From Lutibacter sp. (GTDB lineage: Bacteria > Bacteroidota > Bacteroidia > Flavobacteriales > Flavobacteriaceae): a DNA stretch of 64,000 nt. The stretch spans positions 1 through 64,000 of the forward strand of contig NZ_JAUYUD010000114.1 of assembly GCF_030692605.1 (NCBI RefSeq), written 5' to 3'. Below the pieces are notes generated by a model, which was given only the letters and a program-made list of their open reading frames with translations, had not been told where the DNA came from and searched no databases. The position numbers and the translations under genes are program-made. Below are positions 30,772 through 41,946 of the stretch, piece by piece (position 1 is the stretch's first letter; every line of letters begins with the position of its first letter).

Positions 30772-32514
30772 ATGACATCAAAAAAGCATAAAGTAACTAT
30801 TGCGCAAGTATTTAAAGAATTTATTTGGCCACGAAGGAAAATGCTTTTTGTGGGTCTTTTCTTAATAATTGTAAGCCGATTGGCCGCTTTGGTTTTACCT
30901 GGCGCAAGCAAATATTTAATAGATGATGTAATTGTAAATAAAGACTTTGAGTTATTGAAAATATTATTATTAGTGGTTGTTGCATCTATAATTGTTCAAG
31001 CAGTAACGTCATTTATATTAACTAGATTATTAAGTGTAGAAGCACAACGTTTAATTTCGCAATTGAGGGTAAAGGTTCAAAAACAGATATTAACCTTACC
31101 AATAGGTTATTTTGATAATCAAAAATCGGGGGCTCTAGTTTCTAGAATTATGAATGATGTTGAAGGTGTTCGAAATTTGATTGGAACAGGCCTAGTTCAA
31201 TTAATAGGGGGTAGTTTAACAGCTGTTGTTGCGTTAATTTTGTTAATTAGAATCAATCCTTTAATGACAGTTTATGTACTAGTTCCAATTTCAATATTTG
31301 CGATAATTGCCTTAAAAGCATTTGGGTATATTCGACCTATTTTTAAAGAAAGATCCATTATAAATGCCGAAGTTACCGGAAGGTTAACAGAAACTTTAAA
31401 TGGTGTAAGAGTAATTAAAGGGTTTAATGCAGAAGCACAAGAAATTGCAACGTTTGAAAAAGGTGTTGAAAGATTGTATTTAAACGTAAAAACGAGTTTA
31501 ACTTCAACAGCATTATTAACTAGTTCATCTACTTTTTTATTGGGAATGGCAACGGCAGGAATTATGGGAATGGGTGGTTATTTTATTATAAAAGGAGAAA
31601 TGACCTTTGGAGATTTTCTATCTTTTACCTTATACTTGGGCTTTATGATTGCGCCTATTGTGCAAATGAGCAACATAGGAAGCCAGTTAACTGAATCTTT
31701 TGCAGGTTTGGACAGAACGGAAGAAATAATGAATATGAAACCTGAAGACAATCCAGAAGTGCGCACAGAGATTTTAACTGAATTAAAAGGCGACATCATT
31801 TTTGAAGACGTTTCGTTTTCTTACGAAGATGGAAATGAAGTAATTCATAGTATCTCTTTTGAAGCTCCGCAAGGATCGATAATAGCATTAGTTGGCTCAT
31901 CAGGTTCTGGAAAATCGACCATCGCTGGATTAGCAGCTTCTTTTTTAAATCCAGATTCTGGTAAAATTACTGTGGACGGAAAAGATTTGGCTAAAATATC
32001 GTTGAATAGCTTCAGAAAAAATTTAGGAGTGGTGTTACAAGATGAATTTTTGTTTGAAGGAACCATTAGAGAAAACATTTTATTTTCTAAACCAGATGCT
32101 TCTGAAGAAGAAATTCAATTAGCGGTAAAATCTGCTTATGTTAGTGAATTTACAGATCGATTTGAGAAAGGCTTAGAAACAGTTATTGGAGAGCGTGGGG
32201 TTAAATTATCAGGTGGTCAGCGGCAACGATTGGCCATTGCTAGAGCTATTTTGGCAAATCCAAAAATTATTATTTTAGACGAAGCTACATCAAGTTTAGA
32301 TACCGAAAGTGAAACATATATTCAACAAAGTTTAAATCAATTAATTCAAGGAAGAACCACCTTTGTAATTGCACACAGGTTAAGTACAATTAGACAAGCA
32401 AGCCAAATATTGGTTATTGAAAATGGTATTATTGCTGAACAAGGGAATCACGACGAATTAATAGCCAAAAAAGGACGCTATTTTGATTTATATACCTATC
32501 AGGCTAGAATATAA
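30772..32514 (+). CDS. ABC transporter permease/ATP-binding protein (MsbA-like)
   Basis: Walker A GSSGSGKST, signature LSGGQRQRLAIARAIL, Walker B IIILDEATSSLD, N-terminal TM region. Confidence 0.93.
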   Translation: MTSKKHKVTIAQVFKEFIWPRRKMLFVGLFLIIVSRLAALVLPGASKYLIDDVIVNKDFELLKILLLVVVASIIVQAVTSFILTRLLSVEAQRLISQLRVKVQKQILTLPIGYFDNQKSGALVSRIMNDVEGVRNLIGTGLVQLIGGSLTAVVALILLIRINPLMTVYVLVPISIFAIIALKAFGYIRPIFKERSIINAEVTGRLTETLNGVRVIKGFNAEAQEIATFEKGVERLYLNVKTSLTSTALLTSSSTFLLGMATAGIMGMGGYFIIKGEMTFGDFLSFTLYLGFMIAPIVQMSNIGSQLTESFAGLDRTEEIMNMKPEDNPEVRTEILTELKGDIIFEDVSFSYEDGNEVIHSISFEAPQGSIIALVGSSGSGKSTIAGLAASFLNPDSGKITVDGKDLAKISLNSFRKNLGVVLQDEFLFEGTIRENILFSKPDASEEEIQLAVKSAYVSEFTDRFEKGLETVIGERGVKLSGGQRQRLAIARAILANPKIIILDEATSSLDTESETYIQQSLNQLIQGRTTFVIAHRLSTIRQASQILVIENGIIAEQGNHDELIAKKGRYFDLYTYQARI

Positions 32515-32642
32515 ATGATGAATTATTTACATTAAGAAAAATTTAACAATCTAAAACAGAGGAAATATTCGTATTGAACGACTTAGTTTATAATATTGAT
32601 TAATTTTACAAATTCTAATAAAAAATGAAATCATTTTAACTG

Positions 32643-34601
32643 ATGAAAAAAATATTATTTTTAATTGTCTTCGTTCTTATAAGTATTAATAATTATGCTC
32701 AAATTCACGACCCTGTAAAATGGTCAACATCTGTTGAAAAAATTTCGGACAATGAATTTTATTTGGTGAGTACTGCAACTATTGAAGAGGGATGGCATTT
32801 GTATTCTCAAAATGTACCTGAAAATGGTCCAATTCCTACAAATTTTATATATAATTTAAACAGTAATTTCGAATTGGTTGATAAAACTTCGGAAGAAGAA
32901 GGACATATTGTTGATGATCCAATTTTTGAAATGAAAATTAAATATTTTAGTACGAAAGCAATTTTTAAGCAACGTGTTAAACTATTAATTGGAGGTGCTC
33001 AAACAATTAAAGGAGAAGTGGAATTTATGGTTTGCGATGATACAAGCTGTTTGCCACCAACAATAGAAGATCTTGAGTATTTAATAAAAGAAAACGATGC
33101 TAAAATTACAGAAATTGTGGCTCCAGAAGCTTTAAAATCTGATAAAAATAAATCGAGCAGAACTTTATTAAGTATATTTTTAATTGCATTTTTTTCTGGT
33201 TTTGCCGCATTGTTAACCCCTTGTGTATTTCCTATGATTCCTATGACTGTAAGTTTCTTTACCAAACAAAGTAAAAATAGAACTACAGGGATAAGAAATG
33301 CCATTATTTTTGGAATTTCGATAGTGGTAATTTATGTTGTTTTAGGTTTATTAGTAAGCGTTATTTTTGGTCCAAATGCTTTAAATGCATTATCTACAAA
33401 CGTGTGGTTTAATGTTATTTTCTTTTTACTATTGTTGATTTTTGCAGTATCGTTTTTAGGTGCTTTTGAATTAACACTACCAAGTTCTTGGGGGACAAAA
33501 GCAGATGCTCAGGCCGACAAAGGTGGTATTATTGGTATCTTTTTTATGGCGTTAGCATTGGCAATTGTTTCTTTTTCTTGTACAGGACCAATTGTTGGCT
33601 ATTTGTTAGTTGATGCTGCAGTGGGTGGAAATCAAATTGGACCAATTATAGGTATGTTAGGTTTTTCATTAGCGTTAGCAATTCCTTTTGGGTTGTTTGC
33701 AGCTTTTCCTGGTTGGATGAATTCATTACCAAAATCAGGTGGTTGGTTAAATACAGTTAAAGTGGTTTTAGGATTTTTAGAACTAGCCTTAGCGTTTAAA
33801 TTTTTATCGAATGCCGACTTAGTATTGCAATTACATTGGTTAGAACGAGAAGTATTTTTAGCCATTTGGATTGCAATATTTGGAACCCTAGCATTGTACC
33901 TTTTTGGTAAAATACAATTACCTCATGATTCACCAATAACTCATATTTCTGTGGGTAGATTGAGCCTTGGGTTGTTATCGTTATCATTTACTATATATAT
34001 GATCCCAGGTTTATGGGGAGCGCCATTAAACTTAATTAGCGCATTTCCTCCGGCACAGCATTATGCCGAGTCACCTTATGGAGTGGGTTTTACCAAACAA
34101 AATAACCCAACTTCAATAAGTGAAATGGATTCAAAAATACCAGAGGGAGCTCATTTAATGGCGCCACATAATATTTTGGCTTTTAACGATTACGAAAAAG
34201 GATTGGCTTATGCAAAACAAGTAAATAAACCTGTGATGCTAGACTTTACGGGGCACGCCTGTGTTAATTGCAGAAAGATGGAGCAAAATGTATGGGCGAA
34301 AGAAAAGGTATTACAAATTTTGAAAAACGAGGTGGTTTTAATTTCATTGTATGTTGATGATAAAAGAGAATTACCAGACGGAGAAGCGGTAGATTCAAAA
34401 CTAAACCCAGGTAAAAAGTTAAGATATATTGGTCAGAAATGGAGTGAATTTCAAACCATTAAATACGGTGCAAATGCACAACCGTTTTATGTGTTAATGG
34501 ATCACAACGAAGAAAATTTGATTGATCCGGTTGCCTACACTCCAGATGTTGATGTTTATCATAATTGGTTAAAAGTAGGAATTTCAAAATTTAATAAATA
34601 G
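32643..34601 (+). CDS. dsbD: DsbD-like thiol:disulfide interchange protein (cytochrome c biogenesis transmembrane plus thioredoxin-like domain)
   Basis: LLTPCVFPMIPMTVSFF, FSCTGPIVG, C-terminal DFTGHACVNCRKME. Confidence 0.92.
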   Translation: MKKILFLIVFVLISINNYAQIHDPVKWSTSVEKISDNEFYLVSTATIEEGWHLYSQNVPENGPIPTNFIYNLNSNFELVDKTSEEEGHIVDDPIFEMKIKYFSTKAIFKQRVKLLIGGAQTIKGEVEFMVCDDTSCLPPTIEDLEYLIKENDAKITEIVAPEALKSDKNKSSRTLLSIFLIAFFSGFAALLTPCVFPMIPMTVSFFTKQSKNRTTGIRNAIIFGISIVVIYVVLGLLVSVIFGPNALNALSTNVWFNVIFFLLLLIFAVSFLGAFELTLPSSWGTKADAQADKGGIIGIFFMALALAIVSFSCTGPIVGYLLVDAAVGGNQIGPIIGMLGFSLALAIPFGLFAAFPGWMNSLPKSGGWLNTVKVVLGFLELALAFKFLSNADLVLQLHWLEREVFLAIWIAIFGTLALYLFGKIQLPHDSPITHISVGRLSLGLLSLSFTIYMIPGLWGAPLNLISAFPPAQHYAESPYGVGFTKQNNPTSISEMDSKIPEGAHLMAPHNILAFNDYEKGLAYAKQVNKPVMLDFTGHACVNCRKMEQNVWAKEKVLQILKNEVVLISLYVDDKRELPDGEAVDSKLNPGKKLRYIGQKWSEFQTIKYGANAQPFYVLMDHNEENLIDPVAYTPDVDVYHNWLKVGISKFNK

Positions 34602-34663
34602 ATTTTGATTGTAACAGATTCATTTTATGTTTATAAATTCAATTTGTTAAATCAATACATATT

Positions 34664-36199
34664 ATGAAATTATTCAAAAATACATTCTTTAAATCTAAAC
34701 AAGTGAAAGAAACGTCTTTTGAAGATTCAGTACCTTCTAAATTAGAAATATATTTTCAAAAATTTAGAGAAAACATTGTTGGAGTTCATCAAAAATTTCA
34801 ATCGCCATATGGTGAACAAAAAATTATTTATACTGATTGGACTGCGAGCGGACGTTTATATAGACCAATTGAGGATAAACTAGTAAACGAATTTGGACCT
34901 TTTGTTGCAAATACACATACAGAAACTTCAATTACAGGCTCTACAATGACCCTGGCTTATCATAAAGCCCAAGTAATAATTAAGCAACATGTAAATGCAT
35001 CAAACGACGACGTTTTAATTACCAACGGAACTGGAATGACAGGTGTGGTTAATAAATTTCAACGAATTTTGGGATTAAAAGTCTCGGAGAATTTAAAAAA
35101 TTATACAATGGTTCCAGATGAATTACGACCAATTGTATTTATTACCCATATGGAACACCATTCTAATCAAACTTCTTGGTTAGAAACTATTGCGAATGTT
35201 GAAATAATACCTTGTCAAGATTCAGGTCTTATTTGTTTTGATAGTTTTAAAAAATTGCTTGAAAAATATAAAGAAAGACCGATAAAAATAGCCTCTGTTA
35301 CGGCTTGTTCAAATGTAACTGGAATCAGGACCGATTATCATAAAATAGCAAAAATTATTCACCAACAAGGTGGACTATGTTTTGTTGATTTTGCTTGTTC
35401 TGCTCCTTACGTTCAAATTGATATGCATCCTGCTGACCCGGAAGGTTACTTGGATGCAATTTTCTTTTCACCACATAAATTTTTAGGTGGTCCGGGAACC
35501 TCTGGGGTACTAATATTTAATAAAAAATTGTATAAAAATTTAGTGCCAGATAGCCCTGGTGGAGGCACTGTAAATTACACAAACCCTTGGGGAGACCACG
35601 ATTATATAGACGACATAGAAACCAGAGAAGATGGGGGAACGCCAGGTTTTTTACAAACCATTAAAATTGCTTTAGCAATAAAGCTGAAAGAAGAGATGGG
35701 AGTTGTTAATATGCTTGAAAGAGAACATGAGTTAAACACGTTTATTTTTAAAAAGCTATCGAGCATTTCAAATTTGAATATTTTAGCCGCCAACCATACA
35801 GATAGATTGGGAATTTTTTCATTTTATATAACAGATGTTCATTTTAATTTAATTGTGAAATTATTAAATGATAGATTTGGAATTCAAACACGAGGTGGGT
35901 GTTCTTGTGCCGGTACCTATGGTCATTTTTTGCTTCATGTAGATCAGCAAAAATCAAAAAGTATTGAGGAGAAAATTATGAGCGGTTGTTTAATTGAACG
36001 ACCGGGATGGATTAGAATGTCGATTCACCCAACCATTACAAATCAAGAAGTCCAGTTTGTTTGTGAAAGCATCAAAAAAGTTGCTGAAAACTATAAAGAA
36101 TGGGGATTAGATTATAATTATGATGCCATCAAAAACGAATATATTCATAAAACTGCTGCATCAATTGAAAATGAAATAGTAGCAAATTGGTTTGCTTAA
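34664..36199 (+). CDS. PLP-dependent class V aminotransferase-fold protein (cysteine-desulfurase-like)
   Basis: SPHKFLGGPGTSGVLIFNK lysine motif, RGGCSCAGTYGH. Confidence 0.85.
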   Translation: MKLFKNTFFKSKQVKETSFEDSVPSKLEIYFQKFRENIVGVHQKFQSPYGEQKIIYTDWTASGRLYRPIEDKLVNEFGPFVANTHTETSITGSTMTLAYHKAQVIIKQHVNASNDDVLITNGTGMTGVVNKFQRILGLKVSENLKNYTMVPDELRPIVFITHMEHHSNQTSWLETIANVEIIPCQDSGLICFDSFKKLLEKYKERPIKIASVTACSNVTGIRTDYHKIAKIIHQQGGLCFVDFACSAPYVQIDMHPADPEGYLDAIFFSPHKFLGGPGTSGVLIFNKKLYKNLVPDSPGGGTVNYTNPWGDHDYIDDIETREDGGTPGFLQTIKIALAIKLKEEMGVVNMLEREHELNTFIFKKLSSISNLNILAANHTDRLGIFSFYITDVHFNLIVKLLNDRFGIQTRGGCSCAGTYGHFLLHVDQQKSKSIEEKIMSGCLIERPGWIRMSIHPTITNQEVQFVCESIKKVAENYKEWGLDYNYDAIKNEYIHKTAASIENEIVANWFA

Positions 36200-36238
36200 A
36201 TAATGAATTTTAAAATTTATATCAAATAGTATTTATCA

Positions 36239-36823
36239 ATGGATAATTTTATTTTTTATCTTAAACAAGGCTTATTCCACGTATTGGATTGGAATGCTTA
36301 TGACCACATTTTATTTTTAATTGCATTGGTCGTTATTTACGATTTTAAAAATTGGGGAAAATTGGCGTGGCTGGTAACACTTTTTACCATTGGTCACACA
36401 TTATCATTAATCTTGGCGGCATACAAAATAGTGAATGTGAGTGGAGATTGGATTGAATTTTTAATACCTGTAACTATTTTAATTACCGCTGTAGCAAATG
36501 TTATTTTTTCAAAAAACGTTAATAAATACGCTAAAACAAGCACAAATTTGATTTTTGCATTATTTTTTGGGTTAATTCATGGGCTCGGATTTTCAAGCTA
36601 TTTTAAAATGATTATTGGAAATGAGGAAGATAAGTTTATTCCATTGTTAGAATTTGCGTTGGGTATCGAAATTTCCCAAATTATAATTGTAATAATTGTA
36701 CTTATTTTGAGTTTTATTTTTCAATCACTTTTTAGATTTTCAAAAAGAGATTGGGTATTGGTTTCTTCTTCAATTGTTATTGGAATGGTACTTCCAATTT
36801 TAAAGAGTTCAATATTTTGGTAA
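36239..36823 (+). CDS. HupE/UreJ family membrane protein
   Basis: LFHVLDWNAYDHILFLIALVVIYDF, LFTIGHTLSLILA, GLIHGLGFSSYF. Confidence 0.8.
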   Translation: MDNFIFYLKQGLFHVLDWNAYDHILFLIALVVIYDFKNWGKLAWLVTLFTIGHTLSLILAAYKIVNVSGDWIEFLIPVTILITAVANVIFSKNVNKYAKTSTNLIFALFFGLIHGLGFSSYFKMIIGNEEDKFIPLLEFALGIEISQIIIVIIVLILSFIFQSLFRFSKRDWVLVSSSIVIGMVLPILKSSIFW

Positions 36824-36878
36824 AATTATAACAGTGCATTTGTCTAATTCTTAATATATTGGTAGCATAGAATAAATT

Positions 36879-37301
36879 ATGGATAAAAAACAACTAAAAT
36901 ACGATGAGGCTTATATGCGAATGGCTTTTGAATGGGCAAAATTATCGTATTGTGAACGGAAAAAAGTAGGAGCATTAATTGTAAAAGATAGAATGATTAT
37001 TTCGGATGGATTTAACGGAACTCCAACCGGATTTGAAAATTGTTGTGAAGAGGAAGGGTCTACAAAGTGGTATGTTTTACATGCTGAAGCAAATGCAATA
37101 TTAAAAGTTGCTGCATCAACACAATCTTGTAAAAACTCAACGTTATATATTACCATGTCTCCTTGCAAAGAATGCAGTAAATTAATTCATCAATCAGGAA
37201 TAAAAAGAGTTGTATATGCAAATGCATATAAAGACACTACAGGGCTTGAATTTTTACAAAAAGCAGGTGTAGAATTAACATATCTTAATAACATAAAATG
37301 A
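36879..37301 (+). CDS. Deoxycytidylate/cytidine deaminase family protein
   Basis: HAEANAILK zinc motif and PCKEC. Confidence 0.92.
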   Translation: MDKKQLKYDEAYMRMAFEWAKLSYCERKKVGALIVKDRMIISDGFNGTPTGFENCCEEEGSTKWYVLHAEANAILKVAASTQSCKNSTLYITMSPCKECSKLIHQSGIKRVVYANAYKDTTGLEFLQKAGVELTYLNNIK

Positions 37302-38938
37302 AAAAAAGTAAAATATATCTTCCATTAATTATTGGTGTTGCTATTGCTGCAGGAATTTTGATTGGCAGCAATTTCAATTTTAAAAATAAGCCAGCCTTTT
37401 TCAGCTCAAATTCCAACGAGTCTAAAATAAAAAAGTTGATAAACTTTATCGAATTTGATTATGTTGATAAAGTTGATACTGATAGTTTGTTAGATGAGGC
37501 TATTTCTAATATTTTACTAAAATTAGATCCGCATTCTGTATATATTCCAAAAGAAGAATTAAAACAACTTACAGAAAGTATGCAAGGTAGTTTTGTTGGT
37601 ATTGGAGTCACTTTTTTAATGTACCAAGATACGGTAACAGTAACTAATGTAATTGAAGGTGGGCCAAGCGAAAGAGCAGGCCTTATAGACGGAGATAGAA
37701 TTTTAATTGCCGGGAGAGATACATTATTTGGCAAAAGTATTGAGAAAAAAGCACATTTAAATGCTATCGAAAAAGGAACTCCAATTGGAAACAGAAAGGT
37801 AAGTGATGCGGTAATGAAAGCGTTAAAAGGAGAACCAGACACAAAAGTTGAAATTACAGTTTATAGAAGATCGAGCAATAAAGTGCTAAAAATTCCAATT
37901 ACTAGAGGAGAGGTTGAAATAAAGAGCGTTACCGCTCATTATATGATTAATAAAAATCTTGGGTATATTAATATTGAGCGTTTTGCTAGAACAACCTATG
38001 ATGAATTTAAGGGAGCATTAGATGAGTTAAAAGCTAAAGGAATGACAGCGCTGGTATTAGATTTAAGAGGGAATCCAGGTGGCTTTATGGACATTGCGAA
38101 TAACATAATAGATGAATTTTTAGAAGATGGAAAACTAATAGTTTATACTAAAAATAAATCTGGATCAGTTGAAAAATCATTTTCAACAAAAAAAGGGGAT
38201 TTTGAGAATGGAGATGTGTATGTTTTAATAGATCAAAATTCAGCGTCTGCAAGTGAAATTGTAGCTGGAGCATTGCAAGACAATGATAAAGGAATAATAA
38301 TTGGCCGTCGCTCTTTCGGTAAAGGATTAGTGCAACAAGAAATGGGATTAGGTGACGGGTCTGCAGTACGGTTAACAGTTTCACGCTATTATACTCCTAC
38401 AGGAAGATCAATTCAAAAACCGTATGAACATGGTTCAAATAATGTATATAATAATGACTATATAGAAAGAATTCATAATGGTGAGTTGTTTTCAAGAGAT
38501 AGTATAAAAGTTGATAAAAAAAGAAAATATATTACTCCAAAAGGAAAAGAAGTTTATGGTGGAGGGGGAATTATCCCAGATATTTTCGTGCCATTAGACA
38601 CTTTAAATGGTTTTAGTACAGTTTATTATGGACAGATTAACGATTTTATTTTCACTTATATAGATAACCATAGAACAGAAATGAATAAATGGACTATGGA
38701 TAATTTTGTTGCTAATTTTGATAAGGATGAGAGAATATTTAATCTTTATATCAAAGAATTAGATTTAAAATTCCCCGTAGCTCCATTAATTAGAAAAAAC
38801 TTAAAAATATATTTTAATGCTGTTGTAGCACGAAATTTATTTGAAGAAACTGGTTATTATTTAATTACTCATAAGGAGGATACCATGATTCAAAAAGTAC
38901 TTGAGTTAGAGGCTAAGAAGAAAATAAAAACTAAATAA
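37298..38938 (+). CDS. S41-family C-terminal processing peptidase with PDZ domain
   Basis: GSFVGIGVTFLM PDZ, LVLDLRGNPGG, SASASEIVAGALQD, GRRSFGKGLVQ. Confidence 0.95.
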   Translation: MKKSKIYLPLIIGVAIAAGILIGSNFNFKNKPAFFSSNSNESKIKKLINFIEFDYVDKVDTDSLLDEAISNILLKLDPHSVYIPKEELKQLTESMQGSFVGIGVTFLMYQDTVTVTNVIEGGPSERAGLIDGDRILIAGRDTLFGKSIEKKAHLNAIEKGTPIGNRKVSDAVMKALKGEPDTKVEITVYRRSSNKVLKIPITRGEVEIKSVTAHYMINKNLGYINIERFARTTYDEFKGALDELKAKGMTALVLDLRGNPGGFMDIANNIIDEFLEDGKLIVYTKNKSGSVEKSFSTKKGDFENGDVYVLIDQNSASASEIVAGALQDNDKGIIIGRRSFGKGLVQQEMGLGDGSAVRLTVSRYYTPTGRSIQKPYEHGSNNVYNNDYIERIHNGELFSRDSIKVDKKRKYITPKGKEVYGGGGIIPDIFVPLDTLNGFSTVYYGQINDFIFTYIDNHRTEMNKWTMDNFVANFDKDERIFNLYIKELDLKFPVAPLIRKNLKIYFNAVVARNLFEETGYYLITHKEDTMIQKVLELEAKKKIKTK

Positions 38939-38956
38939 ATGGGCATATTTTAAATT

Positions 38957-39712
38957 TTGAAAATAACAAGAAAAATATATTTTGCCTCGGATCAACATTT
39001 TGGAGCTCCTACTTTTGAATTAAGTAAAGTAAGAGAACAAAAATTTGTGAATTGGCTTGATGTTATTAAAATAGATGCCGAAGTTATTTTCTTGTTAGGA
39101 GATTTATTCGATTTTTGGTTCGAGTATAAAAAAGCGGTTCCAAAAGGTTTTGTACGCGTTTTAGGAAAATTGGCCGAATTGCAAGATAGCGGAATTCAAA
39201 TTCACTTTTTTGTTGGTAATCACGATTTATGGATGAATGATTATTTTGAAAAAGAACTAAATATTCCTGTATATCACCAACCAAAAGAGTTTCAATTTAA
39301 TGATAAATTTTTTTTAATTGGACATGGAGATGGTTTAGGTCCTGGCGATAAGGGTTATAAACGAATGAAAAAAGTATTTACTAATCCGTTTTCTAAATGG
39401 CTTTATAAATGGCTTCATCCAGATATTGGTATACGTTTAGCACAATATCTATCTGTATCAAATAAATTAATTTCAGGAGCCGAAGATGTAAAATTTTTAG
39501 GAGAAGAAAATGAATGGTTGGCTCAATATTGTAAAAAGAAATTAACAGAGAAATACTATGATTTTTTTATTTTTGGACATCGTCATCTGCCTTTAGAAAT
39601 AAGTATTTCTGAAACTTCAAAATACATAAATACAGGCGATTGGATTGTTCATTTTACCTATGCCGTTTTTGAGGGAGAAAAATTAGAGTTAAAAACATTC
39701 GGGTTAATCTAA
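38957..39712 (+). CDS. UDP-2,3-diacylglucosamine diphosphatase-like metallophosphatase (TTG start)
   Basis: SDQHFGAP, LLGDLFDFWFEYK, FVGNHDLWM, FGHRHLP. Confidence 0.88.
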   Translation: MKITRKIYFASDQHFGAPTFELSKVREQKFVNWLDVIKIDAEVIFLLGDLFDFWFEYKKAVPKGFVRVLGKLAELQDSGIQIHFFVGNHDLWMNDYFEKELNIPVYHQPKEFQFNDKFFLIGHGDGLGPGDKGYKRMKKVFTNPFSKWLYKWLHPDIGIRLAQYLSVSNKLISGAEDVKFLGEENEWLAQYCKKKLTEKYYDFFIFGHRHLPLEISISETSKYINTGDWIVHFTYAVFEGEKLELKTFGLI

Positions 39713-39960
39713 ATAAAACATTTTTTTAAGTGATTAAAAATAAACAGTAACAGTATTTTAATATTTGATGTAAACATTCGTCAAAAAAAAGGGATGTTTA
39801 AAATTTTCAAAAAAAAACTTAATTTAAAGTTGTTAATTTCTTATTAAACCCTTGTTATTCCTTAAATTTTTAACCAATTTTTAACAAAGAAACAGAAAAA
39901 AAATCCGCTATTTGCAGTGCGAATTAAAGGGTGCCATTTTGCACAAAAAAATATAGAATT

Positions 39961-40968
39961 ATGATAGAAGATACCAATACTACATTTGATATTAAAGCTA
40001 TTAATGAAAAAATAGAAAGAGAAAGTGCTTTTGTTGATTTGTTAATGATGGAAATGAACAAAGTTATTGTAGGACAAAAACATATGGTTGAACGACTTTT
40101 AATAGGTTTATTAGGCAATGGGCATATTTTGCTTGAAGGTGTTCCTGGATTAGCTAAAACACTTGCTATTAACACCTTAGCTAAAGCTGTTGATGGTAAG
40201 TTTAGTAGAATTCAGTTTACACCAGATTTGTTGCCTGCAGATGTTGTAGGAACAATGATTTACAGTGTAAAAGACAATGATTTTACCATAAAAAAAGGAC
40301 CAATTTTCGCAAACTTTGTTTTAGCAGATGAGATTAACAGAGCGCCTGCAAAAGTGCAATCGGCATTATTAGAAGCAATGCAAGAGCGACAAATTACTAT
40401 TGGAGATACTACTTTTAAATTAGACGAGCCTTTTTTAGTAATGGCAACTCAAAACCCTATAGAGCAAGAAGGAACGTATCCGTTGCCCGAAGCACAAGTG
40501 GATCGTTTTATGCTTAAAACGGTAATTGATTACCCTAAAATGGATGAAGAACAATTGATTATGCGTCAGAATTTAAATGATTCTAGCGCAACGGTTAATT
40601 CGGTAGCGTCTTTAGCACAAATTAAAAAAGCCAGACAAGCCGTGAAGGAAGTTTACATGGATGAAAAAATCGAAAAATATATATTAGATATTGTTTTCGC
40701 AACGCGTTATCCTGAAAAATACAACTTACAAGAATTAAAAGGTCTTATTAGTTTTGGAGCTTCACCTAGAGGAAGTATCAACCTTGCCCTTTCAGCTAAA
40801 TGTTATGCTTTTATTAAACGAAGAGGATATGTAATTCCTGAAGATGTACGCGCAGTTGTGCACGATGTGCTTCGTCATAGAATTGGAATTACTTATGAAG
40901 CCGAGGCTGAAAACATTACTTCAGAAGACATAATTAATAAAATTGTAAATCAAGTAGAAGTCCCTTAA
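39961..40968 (+). CDS. MoxR-family AAA ATPase (ATG at 39961 preferred to GTG at 39931)
   Basis: ILLEGVPGLAKTLAINTLA, FTPDLLPADVVGT, LADEINRAPAKVQSALLEAMQERQ. Confidence 0.93.
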   Translation: MIEDTNTTFDIKAINEKIERESAFVDLLMMEMNKVIVGQKHMVERLLIGLLGNGHILLEGVPGLAKTLAINTLAKAVDGKFSRIQFTPDLLPADVVGTMIYSVKDNDFTIKKGPIFANFVLADEINRAPAKVQSALLEAMQERQITIGDTTFKLDEPFLVMATQNPIEQEGTYPLPEAQVDRFMLKTVIDYPKMDEEQLIMRQNLNDSSATVNSVASLAQIKKARQAVKEVYMDEKIEKYILDIVFATRYPEKYNLQELKGLISFGASPRGSINLALSAKCYAFIKRRGYVIPEDVRAVVHDVLRHRIGITYEAEAENITSEDIINKIVNQVEVP

Positions 40969-40979
40969 GCCCCTTTTAA

Positions 40980-41053
40980 TTCCCCAAAGGGGAAATTTAA
41001 GAAAGCTTAAATAGTAAAATTTAACAAAAAGTCCTCTTTCCTTTGGAGAGAGG
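40980..41053. repeat. Two adjacent short hairpins of a putative dispersed intergenic repeat
   Basis: ttccccaaaggggaa (40980-40994) and cctctttcctttggagagagg (41033-41053). Confidence 0.6.
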
Positions 41054-41069
41054 GTTGGGAGAGAGGCCA

Positions 41070-41942
41070 ATGGATACCAAAGAAATACTTAAAAAAGTTC
41101 GAAAAATAGAGATTAAGACTCGTAAGCTGTCTGATCATATTTTTTCAGGTGAATATCATAGTTCATTTAAAGGACGCGGTATGACTTTTTCCGAAGTGCG
41201 TCAATATCAATATGGAGACGATGTGAGAGCTATTGACTGGAATGTTACTGCTCGATTTAATGAACCATATATAAAAGTTTTTGAGGAAGAAAGAGAGCTA
41301 ACTATGATGTTGTTAGTTGATATAAGTGGTTCAGAATTTTTTGGAACAACACAACAATTTAAAAGAGACACCATTACAGAAATTGCTGCAACCTTAGCGT
41401 TTTCGGCAATACAAAATAACGATAAAGTTGGTTTGATGCTGTTTTCTGATTCGGTAGAGTTATTTATTCCTCCTAAAAAGGGGAAAAGTCACGTTTTAAG
41501 AATTATTAGGGAATTAATAGAATTTCATCCAAAAAGCACCAATACTAATATTACCGAAGCGCTTAAATTTTTATCGAGTGTAATAAAAAAGAAAGCGATT
41601 GTTTTTATGTTGTCCGATTTTATAGATACCGCCTATGAACAAACGCTTAAAATAGTCGGTAAAAAACACGATTTAACTGGAATAAGAGTATTTGATAAAC
41701 ATGATGTGGAAATTCCAAATTTAGGAATGGTTCATATGTTAGATGCAGAAACAGGGAATACCATTGTAGTTAATACGGCTTCAAAAAAAGTGAGAACAAG
41801 CTACAAGGCAAATTATCTAGAAAGTGTCGATTATTTTGAAAAATCTTTTAGTCATAGTGGTGCAGGAGTTATAAGCACAAGAATTGACGAAGGTTATGTT
41901 AAAAAATTATTAGGATATTTTAAACGCAAAGGAGCAAGATAG
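41070..41942 (+). CDS. DUF58 domain protein (track start 41043 lies in the intergenic repeat; ATG 41070 preferred)
   Basis: FKGRGMTFSEVRQYQYGDDVRAIDWNVTARFNEPYIKVFEEERELTMMLLVDIS. Confidence 0.92.
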   Translation: MDTKEILKKVRKIEIKTRKLSDHIFSGEYHSSFKGRGMTFSEVRQYQYGDDVRAIDWNVTARFNEPYIKVFEEERELTMMLLVDISGSEFFGTTQQFKRDTITEIAATLAFSAIQNNDKVGLMLFSDSVELFIPPKKGKSHVLRIIRELIEFHPKSTNTNITEALKFLSSVIKKKAIVFMLSDFIDTAYEQTLKIVGKKHDLTGIRVFDKHDVEIPNLGMVHMLDAETGNTIVVNTASKKVRTSYKANYLESVDYFEKSFSHSGAGVISTRIDEGYVKKLLGYFKRKGAR

Positions 41943-41946
41943 CCAA

